Assembly (NCBI GenBank): GCA_022113835.1
Contig: JAILWY010000005.1
Location: 3,986,501 to 4,050,500, forward strand
Reading direction: 5' to 3'
DNA: 64,000 nt
Origin: Atopsyche davidsoni
Taxonomy: Eukaryota; Arthropoda; Insecta; Trichoptera; Hydrobiosidae
Shown here: one piece after another, positions 13,341-26,546 of the stretch
Layout of the letters: every line of letters begins with the position of its first letter
How positions within the stretch are numbered: position 1 is the first letter of the stretch
The notes under the pieces: model-generated
Seen by the model: only the letters and a program-made list of their open reading frames with translations
Told to the model about the DNA's origin: nothing
The model's database searches: none
Program-made: the position numbers and the translations under genes

Positions 13341-16300
13341 TTGCTTTACTATTGCACATTTTTTTTATTATCCTAATGTTCATTGAGCAAAAATTCAATA
13401 TAATTATTACGCCGATATCGAATTGATTTTCTAAACAAAATTAAAGCGTGTTTATAAAATAGTACTTTAATATATCCAAGGTTATGCTTATTGGTACGAT
13501 TTTAATTAAAAATTCATCAGTGCGTTATTTAAATAATACATTCATAAATTAAAGATATGAATTTGTTATTTTTATGTATTTTCATTCACACCTGACCTTA
13601 TAAATATTTGAACGTAACGCAAGTCAATTGACATATGCAAATCTTACTTCTAATAAGATCGGGGGTTATTTTTTTTATTGAATTCATTGAATATACTTAT
13701 GTGAAAAATTCTTTGCCCGAATAGCCAGCGGTAATTAATCAGATTATATCCATAATTTGATTTTAACGTGTTACGAATGAAATAACACGCCGTTTTGTTC
13801 AAGTTCCCAAACAGCCAATTTATTACCAAAGAGGAAAGTGAGTCCGTTCGAAAATAACCGAACAATGTGTTACTTAGCAACTTCGTGCTAAGTGACCATA
13901 AGTAGAAGACTCCGCTCTAGGGAGACTTGATTTATTATATATGAAGCGAATAAATTGAATTTAACTTTTATGGCAGATTACGTATCGCACGTAAAATAAC
14001 ACGCAGTAAAATGTTGAGTTTAAAGTCAGAAAACCACAATGGATCTTTACTAAAGTTAATATGTTGTTGATCGACATTATATTTAATTTAAAAGATTACT
14101 CAAATATCATCGGCACATTTTTGAGATCTAGATATAGACTTTACTAAGTGGTAAGTCTGAATGTGAATTTCTCACCCTAGAGAATGTGGCTTTACGGCAG
14201 ATTTCACACGAAAGCTCGTTAGCAAACTTACGTTTACAAATAAATATATGTAAATAATATATTGTGAGTTTAAGTGAGTTTCTACAATATGTAAATATTT
14301 TATTTCTCTCTTCTAATAAGGTGAGAATTTTTTAAATATATCAGTGTGATATTTATTTATAGATTTTATTAAATCATGTTTTAACCAAATAAATATAACG
14401 AAGAGCTGTAAGCTGTAGATATATATTATATTATGTATAGCACGTAACAACACGTAAATGCCAATAACTCGGGTATTCAATATAAACATGCAAAAAACAT
14501 AATTTATTATTTTATATAATAAATTAGTAAAAATTTCCATCGTTATTGTTCAATCAAATAATAATATTTTACATTTAGTCAGAGATTGCTTATGAAGTTA
14601 TTGGCTATTCAGAGGCAGAAGCCGGAGTGAATGGGATGGTAGGGGACCAGCTCGGCCATATGCTATCCGTCATTACTGAGGATACCAACTGCAAATCGCA
14701 TCTTCGAATTGGCCCAACTGAGCGATTGCCGAGAAGCAACGCTACTCCGCTGGGGCGACCAGCCTTGGACGAAGCGTGGGACGCTGCAACGAGGGAAATC
14801 GGCTGTACAGCTTGGCACCCTATACCCTTGACAACTTATATATAATATTTTTTAATAATTTCAATGTATCTTAGTAGAATAAAATGCAATTAACGTGTAT
14901 TCAATTGAATAGCGAATAAAAATATTTGGATTTTCAGTGACAGGGTGATCGAAAAAATTTCTGAAAGCATTAAATTTGATGAAAATTAAACAGACATTCA
15001 GAGCTTTATAGTTTGTGTAGATCAAATTCTATTTATTGGTAAATATAGTATATATATAATTTATGATATTCTGACGGTTACCGATCTGTAAAATGGTCAT
15101 TGTATTAAATTGTAAAGACCTTAATTAAAGAGAATTCATTTGAAGCGTGTATTCTACTTTTGTGCGTCTGGCTAAAAGGAGCTTTACGATCTGCAGATAA
15201 AGATAGCACCATCAAAGATCTCTAATTGCTACATGAGATTACACATCCGAGAAACAATAATACAAAAAATAAACGTTTTCCACTTCAACGTCCGTTCGCT
15301 TTGAAGTCAGGAGGATCGAATCTAGAATGGCAGTCATCATTCCCGTCTCGTATAAGGTAAAAGCTCTCGCATTACTGGGATCAACATTCCGGCGCCCTCG
15401 GAATCAGCTAACTGCTCCACAATTTATGGCCAGAGATCACAGGGGGAGTCGGTGATTAGAAAACGTAAAAAAACGAATCCCAAAAAACAGAAGCCACCGG
15501 AGATACAAAAACATTTATCTGTAGTGTTTTATGAAAGGCTTTTTTTTTTGTCCCGTAATTAGGGAGTGGACGGGCCGAGGGCCGGTGGGTCGACCACGCG
15601 TGGGCCCTGGACTCGACTTGGACCAGCTCCACCCGCACCTTGGAAAGCTGTGGATTCCCAATGGAAAATTTATTTATCACTGACGTGCAATGATTTTTAA
15701 ATCGTGTAGTTTTTGGGATCTGAAAGAAAAAAATATTCCATAATGATTTCGGATTCTCGTTTTATAAGAATTACTATCAACACATAAGCTTAAGGTTAGG
15801 GCCCTAGGGCCAAAACACACTGTAAAATAATATTTGAGGACGTGAAATCGACGCAACTTAAATTTGTACCAGTCGGTACTTTTTTACTAGATAAATATAG
15901 GAATAAAGTGAAAAGATTAAGGTTGAATTTTTTGTTATCACATCTTTGTTACAATTTACATCAATCATTTTTTTTTTAACGCCAATATTATTTTTAATTA
16001 TTACAAATCATTAAAAAAAAAAAAACGAATCTTATACTTTTATTTTAAATATATAATATACTTGAATCGTTACATTTGTAAATTTAATGTGATGAGTATC
16101 TGCCACTGTCACCTGTAAACAAAAATAAGATGTTCACACTCCAATACAAGTACTATTTATATTTATTTCATTCGGAGTTTCATACTTAATTTTCATAGCA
16201 TAGTCAGTTTTATAAAATACACGAGCAGTGTTGTTAAATTAAATAATTATTTAATAAACGAGCACAACAGATGATAAAACTTGCACAATTAAATGTTTGG

Positions 16301-16559
16301 GGGCTTTTGAGTGGAGATTCTGTGGTGTTTTTTTATTGCAATATAAAAAAATATGAACTATGGACATTGTGCGCTTCAATTTAATCAATACATTTACTTG
16401 AGTATTCAAAATTTTTGACAGAGAGTACTTGGTGGAAATCCATTTTAATATTTTAAATAATTATGTTATTTTTTCACACGTTTAAATTTATTGGTGACCG
16501 GTTTCGCTTTTTTTCACGTTGGCGTTATTAAACTGAGTATAGTTTTTTTTAATGCTTGT

Positions 16560-17050
16560 GAAACATAGCAGAGCCGGTCGCCAGGACTGTGTGTGTCCAG
16601 AAGAAAGCCGAGCTCGGGCGGGCGCGCGAGGCCAGGAAGCAGGGGCACCCCAGCCATTGCAGCTAGTGCGTGTGCCAGCGTGCCGTGAGTCGCGGTTAGA
16701 TCAAACGCCAGGAACGTAATAATAATAATACACGTCAAAGGGAGCCGACAGAGGCTGCCTGCCGCCCGACCGGCTTGTCCGTGACAGAGGCTACCCACCT
16801 TTTTATGGGTGGCTGAGTTAACTTTATCGCTCATCTTGTTGCGGCTCTAAGCTTCGGAATTCGTATGTTCTTATCGATTGAAGTTTCGATCCGTTTTGTC
16901 CCTTGATGGATGCCCGCCCGTGACGGCCGCTTTGTACTGATTTTGAACTTTGATTAACCCGGCCTTAACTAACCTTAAGGCGCTTGTGCGCGTCAGCAGG
17001 TCAGGCCGCCTAACCTGCGTCAACAAGCCGCACACTTCTATCCAACTCCC
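16560..17050 (-). promoter_or_regulatory. GC island with a possible minus-strand first exon
   Basis: CpG-rich island upstream of Notum. On the minus strand an ATG at 16834 opens 12 codons (MSDKVNSATHKK) and meets AAG/GTGGGT at 16799, a fair splice donor. No later exon was located, so this is only a candidate. The island could equally be the distal promoter region of Notum on the plus strand. Confidence 0.25.
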
Positions 17051-17059
17051 CAAGGATAC

Positions 17060-17986
17060 CTACTTGGACTCATTTACGCATTGGACGAGTACGTCTGGTT
17101 GTGTTGCGTTAGAGTTTCAGCTGTATCACTGACATGTTTGCACCAATATAATATGACCTAGCTTTACTTGCGGTTATCCACTGATGCCTACTGCCTTTAC
17201 ATGAATTCATTCACTCATTGGATGTTTAGACCTACTCTGGTTTGCTAAAGTTTCGAATAATTGTTTTGCACTATCGAAACGTCCATAACCAAACCTGTCT
17301 AAAAATATTATAAGCAATATCTTCAAATCCAGGATACTTTATATCTGTTGAATGTGACAGGAAACAAGTTTATTAAATTTCAACGGAATTCAAGTTAACG
17401 CAGCTTACGTTGTAAGTATACAAAAGCGACCATTGCAGCAGTTATCCCTAAACACGAAAAAAATAATTTACGAGTAGTGACACATTACTTTTTTTGATAC
17501 AAAGAAGCGGACGGACGCACAGATTAAAACAAAGTTAAATAACGTTTATGGGAAGTCAAACAATGGCAGGTTTATAGCGGAGACGTCGAGGGCTATTTAT
17601 TTTAAGATAAATTAATTTAAGCGCGGTCGTAAATGATCTGATGGCGAAATGCGCTCCGGATGAAGGTACCGTGATGCATATCGTTGAAAGCATCCACGGT
17701 GTCGTTATGGAAGACCACCAGTGACTTGTATTTTTAAAGTCCCTAAACCGCCAACAGATCTACGAATTGCAGAGTGGGTAACGATATCCTATATTTTTTT
17801 GCGATTTTGCCTACTAAATGGTAGGCGAATTCGCAGAAGAGTTGGACGATAGCGTCACTTACTATAGAATTCGTCGGCGGTTGTGTTACACGCCTGTAGG
17901 GCCTTTAAGAGGCTCCATGTGACCTAGCCTAACATGCGAAAGGAAGCTATGGAGGCACCTGATATCTATAAATAAGTTATTTACAG
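17060..17986. other. Stretch with probable decayed repeat, no gene called
   Basis: Mixed composition. At 17630-17730 and 17820-17930 short open segments in different frames, interrupted by stops, look like a decayed transposable element. I do not recognise the family. Confidence 0.3.
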
Positions 17987-18103
17987 GTTAAGGAGGTTGA
18001 AACAAACACCTTCCTGATAAAAGTTTTCTGTAATTTCTCCATGGACAACACGGCAAATGCCAACAGACTCGTAAAATTTGCAAGCGAACGGTTATCTTCA
18101 CAG
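17987..18103 (+). CDS. Candidate coding exon upstream of Notum
   Basis: A 39-codon open segment (VKEVETNTFLIKVFCNFSMD...RLSSQ) is bounded by TTATTTACAG on the left and CAG/GTAATT on the right, both good splice sites, with phase 0 at each edge. Its GC content is above the local average. The phase would join cleanly to the Notum exon starting at 19161. That would place the Notum hydrophobic signal stretch inside the protein instead of at its start, which argues against it. It may instead be part of a decayed element. No domain was recognised. Confidence 0.25.
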
Positions 18104-19151
18104 GTAATTTAATACGTTTGTAATTAAAACCAGGCGCAACTTAGTGCCCTGTTAAAAATTTACAATATTATTTATAGCATGTGTTCACGAGAATGCTTTT
18201 ATGGCCTTTTTTTGAAAGATAAATTGATGACAGAAAATCCTTGTATATTTAATCAATAAGAAATCTATTCTTGCCCGGCTTGAACTCTAATACATTACTT
18301 ATTTAAAACTATATAATCTGGATTTAAAAAAAATTACATAAATATATATCAATCGTTTAAAAATGTATATTATTTGCAGTATTTTGGTTACATGTAAATA
18401 AATATATTTTTTACAGTTTCTTGGAATGAAAAAAGCTCTACTGAGGCATGAGGATTTATCCAAGAAACACGAAACCTTTTTAGAAAGCTTTCTCGTAAAT
18501 GTTCAATTTTGATATTTCCAACAGACTAAAACACAGAGACGCACAATTACGCAATACGGTTTTAAAATGATCACATTTAAATTTACTTTGAAATATAATA
18601 AATTTCGTTTTTTGTATTTTTTCGATTTTAATTATCACGACTAACCAAACTTCTAAGGCTAAGGTTATCTAAGAATAAAAAAATATACAATGCCCTTGTC
18701 ATATTGAATGATGACCGTAGCGGAGCATATTAAGACACACATTTCATGGGTTTAACATGACATTAAATTTATTAAAAACCCAAAAAAAAAAGAAAACCAA
18801 AAGATCAAAAATGTTTCATGGAATAAATTATTGATTGTGTGTTTCTAGACGATATGTTGAAAGGAGGTTTTTTTTTTCTTTTTTCGGTGTTTCGATCAGC
18901 GATGCTGTGGCTATTCTAGCACAGAGAAGCACTTCTCAAAGAACGCTTCCAAGTGATTGCAAAATTAGCGCACCTCTTCGAGACTGATCTCACGTTGCCA
19001 AAATCGCAGTTTATGTTTTAATTCTGACACAATCCCCATGGTTTATGTGGCCGTCCCATAGATTTCAACGGCGTTTAGCAATATTTTTGACTCCGCTACT
19101 TCCAACTCAGTCTGAGACTTTTGCAATCATGTTTACATATATATTTTTTGT
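18104..19151. other. Gene-free stretch upstream of Notum exon
   Basis: AT-rich sequence with homopolymer runs, most likely Notum 5' flank or a 5' intron. A more complex segment at 18890-19130 has no recognised content. No TATA/Inr pair was convincing. Confidence 0.4.
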
Positions 19152-22100
19152 ATGTTTCAGACGTATATTATTTGGTTTTTAATATGCAGCACGACAGCGA
19201 AGCATCTACCGATACAAGAAAGCTCAGAAGACAACCAAAGACCCCGGTCCCTATCATCGTCAATTTTACAATCATCCAATCCATCATATTCCGAATCAAA
19301 CACGATATCGTCAGTCATCATTAGCGTTAAAACAGACGAAGAAAATACAATAACTTTTCCGGTAGCCTTTGACTCGGGCGGCAAAGAAACGTCTTGGAAG
19401 TCGCACAAGAATGACTTGAACGGCACCCAGAGCAACGACACTAGCGCTGATGATTCCTCGGAGAAGGAGACGGTTTCCGAAAACGGATCCGTCAAGTATG
19501 AGAGCACTTCAGAGCCGACGTCATCGTCTACCGTCGTGAGTGTGGACTCGAATTATATCCAAAAGCCGAGCACGATTGATGGGCAGAAGGAAAAGAAGCC
19601 CGACGATTCGAGGTCGCTGAAAAGAGTCTTCCTAAGCAACAGGTCTATTGTCTGTAACGATGGATCCCAAGCAGGGTGAGTAACACATTATGTTTCACCT
19701 GTTCTTGCTAGGTTAAGGCAATCTTGGTCCATTGACCACTTTGGCAAGCTGTTTCCCCCATCGCCTGCATCAGTCCAATGTGGGAATAACTATCAAAGCT
19801 TCCGGTACGTCTGCTTCCACCGTGAAACAGCTGGATAATTTTATGTTCCTCTTTAAAGTTTTTTTTGTGAATATTTATAATTTTAGACACGCAGTGCACT
19901 CGCACAAATTACACTAACCATACATTTTTTTATTAATGTTATAAAATTTGCTCTTATTTTGACACTAAAAATTAGTGACTAACGCGCACATTAATTTGAT
20001 TACATTTTAAGTAATTTAGATATTTTAAATTCATTGAATTGCATATTACATACATAAAATCGAAGTATTCCTTTATTTAACATATTTACTTAGCTTTTGT
20101 GATTAAACATGAACAATAGAAAATTTAAAATTATAAGTCTTATGCATTATATTTTGTGAATAAATTTGATGTTGTTTATATCAAAAAAAAAACGATACGT
20201 TAAATTACGGAACAAGATGTGTTGCATCTCACAACCTAATATATTCTGTTCGCATGCCTCGTGTCCCGATTGTTCCTCTTAGATATGTCAGTAGATTTAT
20301 GAAAATAATACAATTTTAGAACTGAAAGATTCATGATCTCCTTCCTTTGGAAGTCCCAACATTTTTTATAACTTGTGGTCGAAAAAAAAAGCAACAGGTA
20401 GCAATCAAACAAAATTTTGCGGTCGGATAATGTGAAGTAACGTGAATATTGAAAGCTTTGAATAGCTACCGGGCCCATCGAATAATCGACTACAGCAATT
20501 TATTAATATTTTTTATTTATTTATCGAGTATAAAATCGTGATAATACTCCATAGACCAAAGCGTTCGTTGAATAGTAAAGAATTGTGTTATTATTAAAAT
20601 TATAATAACTAAATAAAATTAGAAATCGTTCCTAATTGTTCTAGCTGAGGGTATTTTTGAGTCTTCTATAGCAGTATTTTTCAACCTGTGGGTAGCGACC
20701 CCCAGGGGGGTCCCGATGCCGTACTCGGAGAGTCGCGGGCAAAAGAAAAAGACAACTGTTTGTCTTTAATATTTAAAATCACTAACATATTTTTTTAAGG
20801 CCCTAAGCCTAGGTGGTCGCCAGAATTTTTTAACATACAAAGGGGTCGCATGTTCAAAAAGGTTGGAAAACACTGTTCTATAGGAAATGACAGTAAGTTA
20901 TGATGGTTGTACGTCAGTGAACATTTTGATTAGAAGTCTTTTTTCGTAAAGTCGTCGATCGACCGCAGCCAGCGCTGGCCACGGGGCGTGTACATCACAG
21001 TGACGTCAGCACGGCATTTGTATTGGTGCCATTTACAACTATAATTTATCATACAAATCTTGAAGAACTGTCACTAAATATTCATGAAATATCAGCAGTA
21101 AAATAAATAAATCATCAACACGCGGAATTAATTCCCAAGATCGCCATGAATATATATATTTTAGATTTTTTATTATAATATATTCATGAAATAAAAATTC
21201 TAATTTACGAAGTTATTAAAAATATTTATTTTATGATTCCCTTTTTTCCAGATTTTACCTTCGCAAGTCACAAACCGGAAGTCCTGTGTGGGTGGTGTTC
21301 CTGGAGGGAGGTTGGTACTGCTACGACAGACAGTCCTGTAGAAACAGATGGCTGAGACTTCGACACCTCATGACATCTTCACAATGGGCTGAAATTAGAG
21401 ACGGTAAAGAAAATTCCACAATCTCATATTTTATTAATGTCAGTAATATAGTTGAGACATGAAAGAATTTAAATACATAAAAAATTATATTAATTGAAAT
21501 AAGATATCAATCTGCTGCAGCAGGATCCTCGACAGCCAAGGTCAGTGTTATACCTACTCTTGAAATTGAGAGGTCATGAAATTGAGAAGCCAATCAGAGG
21601 TCTATTAGAGTTAGTTAAATGTTTAAGATAGGTTAAAACAATTCGAGACTTAAGAATTAAGGGTGTAAAAATATGGAGCATTCTAGGAACATAATCAATC
21701 AAAATCTTAATATAATATGAATAAATTATAAATATTTAAATTCGATCTGTTGAACATCAGATACAACATATGCAATGAGTTACAATAACAAAATTTTACA
21801 TTTAGTGAATGGCATCATGTCCAGCAACCCAACGGAGAACCCGTACTGGCACTCAGCCAATCACGTGACCATCCCATACTGCAGCAGCGATACCTGGTCT
21901 GGAACAGCTCCCCTTACAGCAACCAAAGATAACTTCCACTTTATGGGAAAGCTCATCGTTAGTCAGGTTGACATTCTTTATAAGTCATAATTTATATTAA
22001 CATATCACTTTTACTTTCTTTGCAACTGAGATAAATAGTACATGGACGTATTAATGGCCATTTTTCGCTAGGAGGCAATTTTAAACATAGTAGAACATAT

Positions 22101-24086
22101 TTTCAGGTTATAAAGGATCTTCTTCCATTGGGTCTGCAAAATTCATCACAATTGATCCTCGCGGGCTCCAGTGCCGGTGGTACAGGTGTGATGGTTAACT
22201 TGGATCCAGTACAGCATCTTTTACATGTCGAACTTGGACTGAAGCATGTGGCTGTGAGAGGGATTTCAGACTCTGGATGGTTTTTGGATAGGACTCCCTA
22301 CAGGTATAGGAATTATGAACTTTTAATGTATATAAATTATATAAGTATACATTATCAGTCTGTAAGAGTCTGACACATTTTATTTAAAAACCATTAGTAA
22401 AATACACGAAGGACTCTTACCAAATAAATAAAGTTTTTTACCATTTCTCTAAAACAATGCTAGATAAATCATATCTAAGAAATACTCGGTAGTTACTCAT
22501 GAGTATATTTAGTCTTTGTAGTTAAGTAATTATGTATTTTCAGTCCAAGTATACTACCTGTTGTGGATGCTATTAAAAAAGGTCATGTGCTTTGGCAAGG
22601 ATCACTTCCGAAGCGCTGTGTAGATTTATATCCAAGTGAACCCTGGAGATGCTACTTTGGATACAGAGTTTATCCGACCATTAGAGGTATATTTAAATAT
22701 TTACATCCATGAACATGACATCTATTATTTTAATTTTATTCTGAGATAATATAATATTTGCAGCTCCCTTGTTTGTCTTCCAATGGCTATTTGATGAAGC
22801 TCAAATGACAGCTGATAACGTAGGAGCTCCAGTTACTCCCCAACAATGGGATTATATCCATAGTATGGGAAGAGCTCTTAGGGATTCCTTTGCCAATGTT
22901 TCTGCAGTGTTTGCCCCATCGTGTGTGTCTCATTCAGTACTTACTAAAAAAGATTGGACAAAAGTTAAGATAGATGATGTGTCAGTGGCACAGGCTCTCC
23001 GATGCTGGGAATTGGCCACGACGAAGCGACCTCCTAGGTATTTTATGTTAATAATTACTCACTTTGTTTTTCAAAAAAATAAGCAATGTCAGTTGATTAT
23101 AAGTTGTTTGAGTTTTTTTTTCCACAGAAATCGTTCATTTGTTGGAGGATCACATAATAGAAGACCTGCAAAAAAACTTATCAGATCTGGAATTGATAGA
23201 GAAGAAAGAAAAAGAATCCCCAATGAAAATCGCAGACGCAAACATAGAAAGCACCACCAAAATGGACGACTGAGAGATAACAGTATGTATTTTTTTCAAC
23301 GATGCTATTTTATAATATTTATTATCCATTACTAACACATTTTGTAATTTTCTTTTAGAAGATCATCACAATTCAAAGTTAAATAAAAACTCCAGAAGTC
23401 ACCGCGAACAAGAACAAAAAAGAGTCAAAATTCATCAACACAATAACCAAAACCAAAGAAGAATCAGTAACCTAAGTAATAGTAACAGTCGAAACTCAAA
23501 TCAATATGAAAGATCTAAACACAGATCTGAGCACAAGAAAAAAGGGAACCTTCGCTGTAATGGTGACAATGCGTACAGAAAGAGAGTACGCCCTGTCGAA
23601 AGGAAAAATCAACTTCGGTGTGAAACATTTGGTAATGGAAAACGACACAATAGAAACAGAGGCAGAGTGGTTCACAATAAATTGTCTTTTAGCCAGGGTA
23701 ATGATACAGCAGTCTCTATTTCAACAGCTGAACAACCCAATAGGCCACAAAGATCATTAATAAGGTAAAAATCATTGTACATAGACAAAATATAAATACC
23801 CCGAGGCTTCAAATAAAATGATTTACTTTTTTGTTTTTTCAGAGGCTATAGGAACGGTGGATGTGAACACAGACACATAGAACGTTGCAGTTGGCCCCAA
23901 TGCAGCCATTCTTGTCCCAGACTCCTTGATCCTTATACCGGGGAAGAGGTGCACTTTATCGACATGCTGAAAAGCTTCGGTTTACGCATGGATAGTGTTG
24001 CCAGTGCTTTAGGTGTTGATATACACACACTTAATAACATGGAACATTCAGAGCTTCTCAACTTACTGACTCAACAAATCAACTGA
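19152..24086 (+). CDS. Notum: Notum, secreted palmitoleoyl-protein carboxylesterase (nine exons mapped)
   Basis: Notum removes the palmitoleate from Wnt proteins outside the cell and so shuts off Wnt signalling. The exons, whose phases all agree, are 19152-19675, 21252-21403, 21806-21966, 22107-22303, 22544-22686, 22764-23037, 23128-23282, 23359-23764 and 23843-24086. They give about 751 residues, longer than human Notum. Residues 1-16 (MFQTYIIWFLICSTTA) form a signal peptide. A Ser/acid-rich stretch follows to about 160, then NRSIVCNDGS and the hydrolase core with FLEGGWYCYD. The catalytic residues by family comparison are Ser301 in AGSSAGGTG, Asp403 in WLFDEAQ and His449 in APSCVSH. Residues about 484-671 are a low-complexity Arg/Asn/Lys/His insertion, and the tail from 676 is Cys-rich. 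The start is uncertain: ATG 19152 overlaps a splice-acceptor consensus ending at 19160, so an upstream exon may supply the true start. The donor after exon 3 (CAG/GTTGAC) is weak. No breaks were seen. Confidence 0.95.
19700..19920. repeat. Possible inserted repeat in the first mapped Notum intron
   Basis: This GC-richer, more complex segment sits directly after the exon 1 donor and differs from the AT-rich intron around it. It has no terminal repeats or RNA polymerase III boxes that I can identify. It may be a repeat of unknown family, or conserved intronic sequence. Confidence 0.25.
20672..20875. mobile_element. hAT-type MITE with exact 8-bp target duplication
   Basis: A 204-bp element in the Notum intron. 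The left end is CAGTATTTTTCAACCT and the right end, read on the minus strand, is CAGTGTTTTCCAACCT. The flanking 8-mer TTCTATAG is present intact on both sides (20664-20671 and 20876-20883). CAG-starting termini with an 8-bp duplication are the hallmark of hAT transposons. The interior has no coding capacity but holds GCGACCCC words next to each end, as in many nonautonomous hAT families. The intact duplication suggests a fairly recent insertion. Confidence 0.9.
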
Positions 24087-24300
24087 AATATCAACCAAGA
24101 TCTGTTTTGATGATTCATCGCCATTAATGATCACAATTAAGCTGACATATTAAAATATGAAGTTTGAGAAATCGTTTAGTTAAAAATTCATAAAAAAGAA
24201 GCAAATGGAATTCACTCTTTTTTTTGGTCCATAGAAGATATGTCCAATGGAAATTTTGTTTATTATTCTTGGTATATTTAAAAGTTAAGAATAAATAAGT
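24087..24300 (+). terminator. Notum 3' untranslated region, first poly(A) signal
   Basis: After the TGA at 24084-24086 the first AATAAA hexamer is at 24290-24295. Further AATAAA words follow at about 24396 and 24510, so the 3' end may be variable. The AT-rich context makes such hexamers common, so the assignment is positional only. Confidence 0.45.
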
Positions 24301-26506
24301 TGATGAGTTGTGAAATCCCCTCGCAAACAAGTATTAAAATTAGCTGTCTGAATAACCAAGAAAATATTATTCTCATGCTAGTAAAATTATCAAATAAATA
24401 GTTAATAATGATTCACACAAGAAATGGTTTCAAAGAAAATTCTATCACACAGTCAGTGACTCAGTGAATGAAATGAAACAGTTTATTTTATTTACCATTT
24501 CTCAAAAATAAATAAAATGATTCCAACGAGTTTTTAATGTTTATGAATTTAACTCGAAAAGCTTTCTCCCCATAGCTCTTAGTTAATTTTTCACAATCAA
24601 ATCAGCAATAATGGGTATTGTTAACCTGTCAACAGCTGATATGGCACAGGGTATAAAAATCAAACTTTGGATCAGATGCGATCTACATTTTATGTCTCCC
24701 TCTGATACACAAATGGTTGTATCGGAAAGAGTAGTGTACTTATAATAAATTATTACTATGACAAGTTTAAAGTTAGCACAGGCTTTATTATTTTCCTAAT
24801 TATATTCCCTAAAGGAATTTTGAGATTATAGTTGTAAAGAAATATCAGATCTTACATAATATGTCAAATAGATCACCAAATTATTTTTATTAGTGTATGT
24901 GAATATTTATTCTACGTAGTGTTTAAAACTAAAGACAAATAATCTACCTCATTCTTTATAATTATCTATAATATTGTTAGTTGTAAGATTTTAGGTAATA
25001 ACTATTAGTGTAAATAAATAAGTATAATATGAAAAAATACTCCAGTTATTGCAAATATAAAATACAAACAATAAAACATACATACTGGATTATAAGCCAC
25101 AAGCTAACTTATTTTTGAATGTTCAATTTACATGATCTGATAAGTTAGATATTTGAACATGTAATATTTAACTATCAAATTATGTAAATGTGCAATTTGA
25201 ACATGTTAAATGAAACTTAACTACCCGTTACATTAACATTAGTAAGATGTATACAAAAATGTAAAAATATGGCTAAAATATTAATGAGGTTTCTAAAAAT
25301 AACATTGAAAATATATATCCCTTAAAGGAGAATTATTTATAATTATTGTTTGTATAACTTGTGAGTATTGACATATGGTTATTTTTTTCTTATCAAATGT
25401 AAGGTTCAACTTAAGTCTATTGATATGTTTATGTAATATCAATAATATATTGTGATTAAGTAATTTGTCAAGATGAATATTTAACTTTTATTGCATATCT
25501 GTTGTTAGTAGTTTTAGGTAGTTGTAGTAAATAAATTTATAATTGGCTTTAATATTCTTTTAAAGCAGTTAATGAATTAAGGAGTTATTAACTTGAATGT
25601 TAAAAAAGTACAAAATATTATATTTAAATACAACTTTAAATGAAACACCCTTACATAATGTAAAAATCTTTCCTATTTAATCAATGACATTTATTTATCT
25701 AAAAAAATAATAATTTGATAGAGTAAGTAGTGAGACTGAATCATGAAAGTAAGAATTCAAACACTACTGAATTTTATTCAATAGTAAAGCAGATTTCTTC
25801 ATATTTTTTTTACTTTTGAAAAAAGTGTGATGTTTAAGGTGAAATTACATTTAATTATAAAAAGAAATGAATCCAAGATCCACTGCTTCCAAAGTGTGCA
25901 TTTACGTTTACATTTAAAAATTAGTATCACTACAATATTTAATTGCCTCTATTGATGTTATAAATTTTCTAAGCACAATTGTAACTTTAATGACAAAAAA
26001 TTCTAGGCAACAATAATAGCTGCATTATAAACAATTTATATGCTATTCTTAAATAAAATAAGTATGATATTAAACTATTCAAAACCGCAATTTGTAAAAT
26101 AGACTTTTTTTACACAAAAGGAATATTTCAGAATAAAATCATACTGTATAAAAAAAAAATCCATGACTATTTATCTATGATACCTGTAAAGCAAAATTAT
26201 ATAATGTTGACAAGTTTTATGGTTAAATAAAATGTTTTGTCTTATAACCATTATATAGTAATAGCAAACAAAATTTTCAGTTTTACTCACAAGGCTGCTT
26301 TTGAGTGATTATAATTTTTTTCCATTGTGTATACTTTGAAATACCATGTGTCAAATTGATGACTCATTTGACAATGTCGCTTATCAGTGGGTCACATATT
26401 GATTTACAGTTGCACTTAACGTAAAAAAAATAATAAAAAATAAATAAATGTCACACAAAGCCTTTGTATTTATCTACTCTTATTTCACACCATCAGAGTA
26501 TATAAT

Positions 26507-26546
<40 letters not shown>

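Larger units (their letters stand above)
7531..16550. other. Long gene-free stretch with GC islands and probable old repeats
   Basis: No gene supported. It contains GC-rich islands listed separately (8500-8835, 13080-13340). GC-richer patches with the look of inserted repeats lie at 11420-11600, 14600-14840, 15290-15440 and 15560-15660. Short TA-repeat tracts occur at 10454-10475 and near 12995-13015. At 11475-11490 there are three TTAGG units, the insect telomere word, too few to mean more than chance or a tiny interstitial patch. Confidence 0.4.

Noticed and set aside
16514..16834. 106-codon minus-strand frame taken as a full protein
   Set aside because: Only the first 12 codons up to a donor are plausible. 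The rest is GC-island sequence without a known domain.
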